Below are positions 61,502 to 64,000 of a stretch of 64,000 nucleotides of DNA, in pieces. The notes under the pieces are model-generated. The model did no database searches. It worked only from the letters and a program-made list of their open reading frames with translations, and had not been told where the DNA came from. The position numbers were made by a program, and so were the translations under genes. Within the stretch, counting starts at the first letter, position 1; each line of letters starts with the position of its first letter. The stretch is from CAVXTF01 sp963701375 (GTDB lineage: Bacteria > Actinomycetota > Acidimicrobiia > Acidimicrobiales > CAVXTF01): assembly GCA_963701375.1 (NCBI GenBank), contig CAVOZT010000003.1, positions 1 to 64,000 on the forward strand, in the 5' to 3' direction.

Positions 61502-62786
61502 CCTGCTTCACGTGCTCCAAGAACTCGTCACGGAACATGCGAATTCCTGACGCGACCGAAGAGGGAATCGACGGCCCCAGAACGCAGATGGTGGTCTGCA
61601 GCGGAGGCCAGCTCACACCCGGCGAGAGGTTGTCGGAGAGATCCATGAGCAGGTCGATGTCCGAGTCGCGACCGCCTCCGAATTCGAGACGCGCCAAGAT
61701 GTTCTCGAGCCAGCCTGCACCTTCCCTGCAAGGCGTGCACTGCCCGCACGACTCCCGGCGGAAAAAGCGCGTGATCCGCCACGCCGCTCGGACGATGCAG
61801 GTCGAGTCGTCCATCGCCAGGATCGATCCCGATCCGAGCATCGATCCGGCTTCACCAACCTCGTCCTGACCCAGCGGCAGATCGAGCTGGTCGGGGCCGA
61901 ACCACGGCGCAGAGACACCACCCGGGATGATGGCCTTGAGGGTGCGACCCGAGGGAATACCGCCACCCAGAGCCGGGTCGAAGATGAGGTCCCTGAACGT
62001 CGTCTTCACCATCTCGAGCTCGTAGACGCCGGGGTTCCTCACGTGGCCGGCGAGTGCGAAGAGTCGGGTGCCCGTAGAGCGACCGGCCCCGAGAGCGGCG
62101 AATGCCGCTCCCCCGTTGGTGACGATCCACGGGAGGTTCGACATCGTCTCCACGTTGTTCACGACCGTCGGCTCTCCGTACAAGCCGATGGAGGCCGGAA
62201 AGTAAGGCGGCTTTATCCGCGGAAAGCCCCTCTTGCCTTCGAGGCTCTCGAGCAGTGCTGTCTCCTCACCGCATATGTACGCACCCGCACCCGGGTGCAC
62301 GACGACGTCGATGCTGAACTCCGACCCGAGAATGCGCCTACCGACTGCCCCGTGCCCGTAGGCCTCGTTCAAGGCCTGCTCCATCCTCTCGAGTCCGAGG
62401 GCGAACTCGCCTCTTATATAGATGAAAGCCTGCGCGGCACCGATCGCGTAAGCGGCGATGAGCACTCCCTCGATGATCTGGTGAGGGTCGCGCTCGATCA
62501 GTAGATGATCCTTGAAGGTCGCAGGCTCGCTCTCGTCCCCGTTTATGACCAGGTAGGTCGTAGGTGCCTTTCGGAGCATCGACCATTTTCGGCCGGCGGG
62601 AAATCCCGCCCCTCCGCGGCCCAGGAGGCTGGCGGTGTCCACCTCCGCGGCGACCTCCTCGGGTGTCATCGTGAGCGCTTTCTTGAGTCCCTCGTAGCCA
62701 CCTGTGGCCAGATAGCGCTCGAGGGTGTGGGAATCCTCGAATCCGAGGCGCGAGGTGACGATGCGAGGCGCTTCGGTGACCGTCAC
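61482..62786 (-). CDS. nuoF: NADH-quinone oxidoreductase subunit F
   Basis: 434 residues from GTG 62786, which overlaps the nuoE stop (GTGA); an in-frame extension upstream is only the other frame of nuoE. LLGRGGAGFPAGRKWSML and INGDESEPATFKDH form the FMN site, VHPGAGAYICGEETALLESL the NADH site, and SCGQCTPCREG with TICVLG the 4Fe-4S (N3) ligands. This is the NADH-oxidising subunit. Confidence 0.96.
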   Translation of the reverse strand: MTVTEAPRIVTSRLGFEDSHTLERYLATGGYEGLKKALTMTPEEVAAEVDTASLLGRGGAGFPAGRKWSMLRKAPTTYLVINGDESEPATFKDHLLIERDPHQIIEGVLIAAYAIGAAQAFIYIRGEFALGLERMEQALNEAYGHGAVGRRILGSEFSIDVVVHPGAGAYICGEETALLESLEGKRGFPRIKPPYFPASIGLYGEPTVVNNVETMSNLPWIVTNGGAAFAALGAGRSTGTRLFALAGHVRNPGVYELEMVKTTFRDLIFDPALGGGIPSGRTLKAIIPGGVSAPWFGPDQLDLPLGQDEVGEAGSMLGSGSILAMDDSTCIVRAAWRITRFFRRESCGQCTPCREGAGWLENILARLEFGGGRDSDIDLLMDLSDNLSPGVSWPPLQTTICVLGPSIPSSVASGIRMFRDEFLEHVKQGGCTRA

Positions 62787-63424
62787 GCGTCTGTCGATCC
62801 CTCTTTTGCGGCCTTTGCGGGCTTTGCGGCCTTTGTGGCTTTTGTGGCGCCATTCGAGCCGCCTGACGGAGCCTGGCTGAGAGCAAGTCCCCCGGAACGC
62901 CGTATGCGAACAAGAGTGCCGTGTCGAGGCACTTCGTCGGAAAGCCGTCCAGCGACCAGGTCCTCGGTCAGGTGGTCGAAGGCATCGTGGGTGACGTCGC
63001 CGAAGAACCTGTGGTTCACCTGGAGGCACGGGGCCCTACCGCAGTCGGCCAGGCACTCAGCCTCTTCGAGCGTGAAGTTTCCGTCGGAGCTCGTCGCGCC
63101 GGCCCGCATTCCGAGTTGCTCTTCGGCGTGCTCCAACAGCTCATAGGCGCCGCGCAACATGCATGCGATGTTCGTGCATATCGAAACGAGGTACTTGCCC
63201 GTCGGCTCGGTGTGGAGCATGTCGTAGAACGACGCCGTGCCCACGACCTCGGCTGGGCTGATCCCGATCATTGCGGCGATCTCGTCTGCCGCTTCGGGCG
63301 TCAACCACCCGTCTTGTTCTTGAGCGAGATGGCACAACGGGATGAGTGCCGACCGTTTGTGCGGATAGAGGCTCATGACCTCGTTCGCGCGCTCTATCAC
63401 CTCGTCGCTCAGGTGCCCACTCAC
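62783..63424 (-). CDS. nuoE: NADH-quinone oxidoreductase subunit E
   Basis: A 213-residue protein. The thioredoxin-like [2Fe-2S] ligands are in CTNIACMLRGA and EAECLADCGRAP. The N-terminal helical part HKRSALIPLCHLAQEQDGWL is typical. The C-terminal ~25 residues are a Lys/Ala-rich low-complexity tail (KATKAAKPAKAAKEG) encoded by a TTTGCGGCC-type repeat at about 62805-62850. It overlaps nuoD and nuoF by 4 bases. Confidence 0.95.
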   Translation of the reverse strand: MSGHLSDEVIERANEVMSLYPHKRSALIPLCHLAQEQDGWLTPEAADEIAAMIGISPAEVVGTASFYDMLHTEPTGKYLVSICTNIACMLRGAYELLEHAEEQLGMRAGATSSDGNFTLEEAECLADCGRAPCLQVNHRFFGDVTHDAFDHLTEDLVAGRLSDEVPRHGTLVRIRRSGGLALSQAPSGGSNGATKATKAAKPAKAAKEGSTDA

Positions 63425-64000
63425 CTGTCGACCTCCCCCATCACTGGATCCACCGACGAGATCGTCGCAATGGCGTCGGCTATGAGTCCGCCGTGCATCA
63501 TCACAGGAGCACTCTGCAGATTGACGAACGACGGTGCGCGGATGTGCATCCTGTACGGCTTGGAGGAACCGTCAGAGACGAGATAGCACCCGAGCTCGCC
63601 GCGTGGCGACTCGATCGCGACGTAGACCTCCCCTTCGGGAACCTTGAATCCCTCTGTGAAGATCTTGAAGTGGTGGATCAGAGCCTCCATCGACTCGTCG
63701 ATGCGAGCTCGCGGAGGCGGCGTCACCTTCTTGTCCTGCGTGCGGTAGTCCCCGAGGGGCATGAGGTCGAGCACTTGACGGACGATCCGGATCGACTCCC
63801 GTATCTCGTTGAATCGGCACACGTACCGGTCGAAGTTGTCGCCGTACGTCCCGACTATCACGTCGAACTCCACCTTGTCGTATTCGAGGTAGGGCATCGA
63901 CCGCCTCAGGTCCCACGGCACTCCGGTTGAGCGCAGGATCGGACCCGTCGCCGAGAGTGCAAGGGCCTCTTCGGCGGTGATGCTGCCGACGCCGTCCATC
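63421..64000 (-). CDS. nuoD: NADH-quinone oxidoreductase subunit D, C-terminal part (runs off the window)
   Basis: At least 193 residues of NuoD, including TGVPWDLRRSMPYLEYD, NEIRESIRIVRQVLD and the C-terminal SSKPYRMHIRAPSFVNLQ plus GGLIADAIATISSVDPVMGE. The Met at 63999 is internal (VPWDLRR lies well inside the family), so the gene begins beyond position 64000. It supplies the quinone-binding side of the peripheral arm. Confidence 0.96.
   Translation of the reverse strand, partial: MDGVGSITAEEALALSATGPILRSTGVPWDLRRSMPYLEYDKVEFDVIVGTYGDNFDRYVCRFNEIRESIRIVRQVLDLMPLGDYRTQDKKVTPPPRARIDESMEALIHHFKIFTEGFKVPEGEVYVAIESPRGELGCYLVSDGSSKPYRMHIRAPSFVNLQSAPVMMHGGLIADAIATISSVDPVMGEVDR

Noticed and set aside
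61482..63029. Extended NuoF N-terminus from 63029
   Set aside because: The extra 80 residues overlap nuoE in another frame; GTG 62786 gives the usual coupled GTGA start.
1..64000. tRNA, rRNA, CRISPR arrays, integrase/transposase genes
   Set aside because: I looked for cloverleaf-type ends, rRNA-like text, regular spacer repeats and transposase motifs (DDE, HUH) and saw none that I could support; a dedicated scan for tRNA was not possible.

Overview
The window is high-GC actinobacterial DNA. An Acidimicrobiia-like member is my best guess, an inference from gene content and not from a marker gene. Supporting traits are a qcrCAB-ctaE cluster, an actinobacterial ctaF, a DUF222/HNH gene, a hemE-hemH-hemG set and a nuo operon with a long NuoI. 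The sequence behaves like a draft or metagenome assembly: many core genes carry one extra base that breaks the frame.

Layout. (1) About 1-3127 is a mosaic. It holds the end of an unrecognised gene, a ~2 kb fragment of an exopolysaccharide locus (glycosyltransferase, ABC permease, O-antigen ligase start; all frame-broken), the middle of a ribokinase, and the C-terminal half of a nitronate monooxygenase. (2) 3138-12505 is an acyl-CoA/lipid-catabolism neighbourhood: hydrolase, SRPBCC protein, acyl-CoA dehydrogenase, GH1 glycosidase, thiolase-like protein, enoyl-CoA hydratase, CopD-like membrane protein, TatA and an alkyl-sulfatase-like metallo-beta-lactamase protein. (3) 12690-20435 encodes the aerobic chain: ctaC-ctaD-ctaF forward, then ctaE-qcrC-qcrA-qcrB reverse. 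(4) 20525-28474 holds helD, then hemE-hemH-hemG-lnt. (5) 28575-35745 holds an HNH protein, a HAD phosphatase, a lysyl-PG-synthase-like giant protein, DUF4326 and a tyrosine phosphatase. (6) 35934-47014 is a phosphate-uptake region on the minus strand. pstC-pstA-pstB-pstS is followed by a second large membrane-anchored binding protein, a sortase-fold protein that has lost its catalytic residues, and a lipoprotein; a third binding protein follows. A PHO-box-like repeat lies upstream of pstC. (7) 47339-50117 holds a methyltransferase, a riboflavin synthase-DHBP synthase fusion behind a likely FMN riboswitch, and a GNAT acetyltransferase. (8) 50171-64000 is nuoD(partial)-E-F-G-H-I-J-K-L-M-N on the minus strand.

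Functionally, Complex I feeds menaquinol to the bc-aa3 cytochrome segment; TatA would help export the Rieske protein and the hem genes supply haem. The features most worth a second look are the inactive-looking sortase inside the pst operon, the metal-ligand-free phosphoesterase domain fused to a lysyl-PG synthase, the Cys-to-Ser Lnt, the RibE-RibB fusion, the mosaic at the left end, and the systematic +1 frameshifts.
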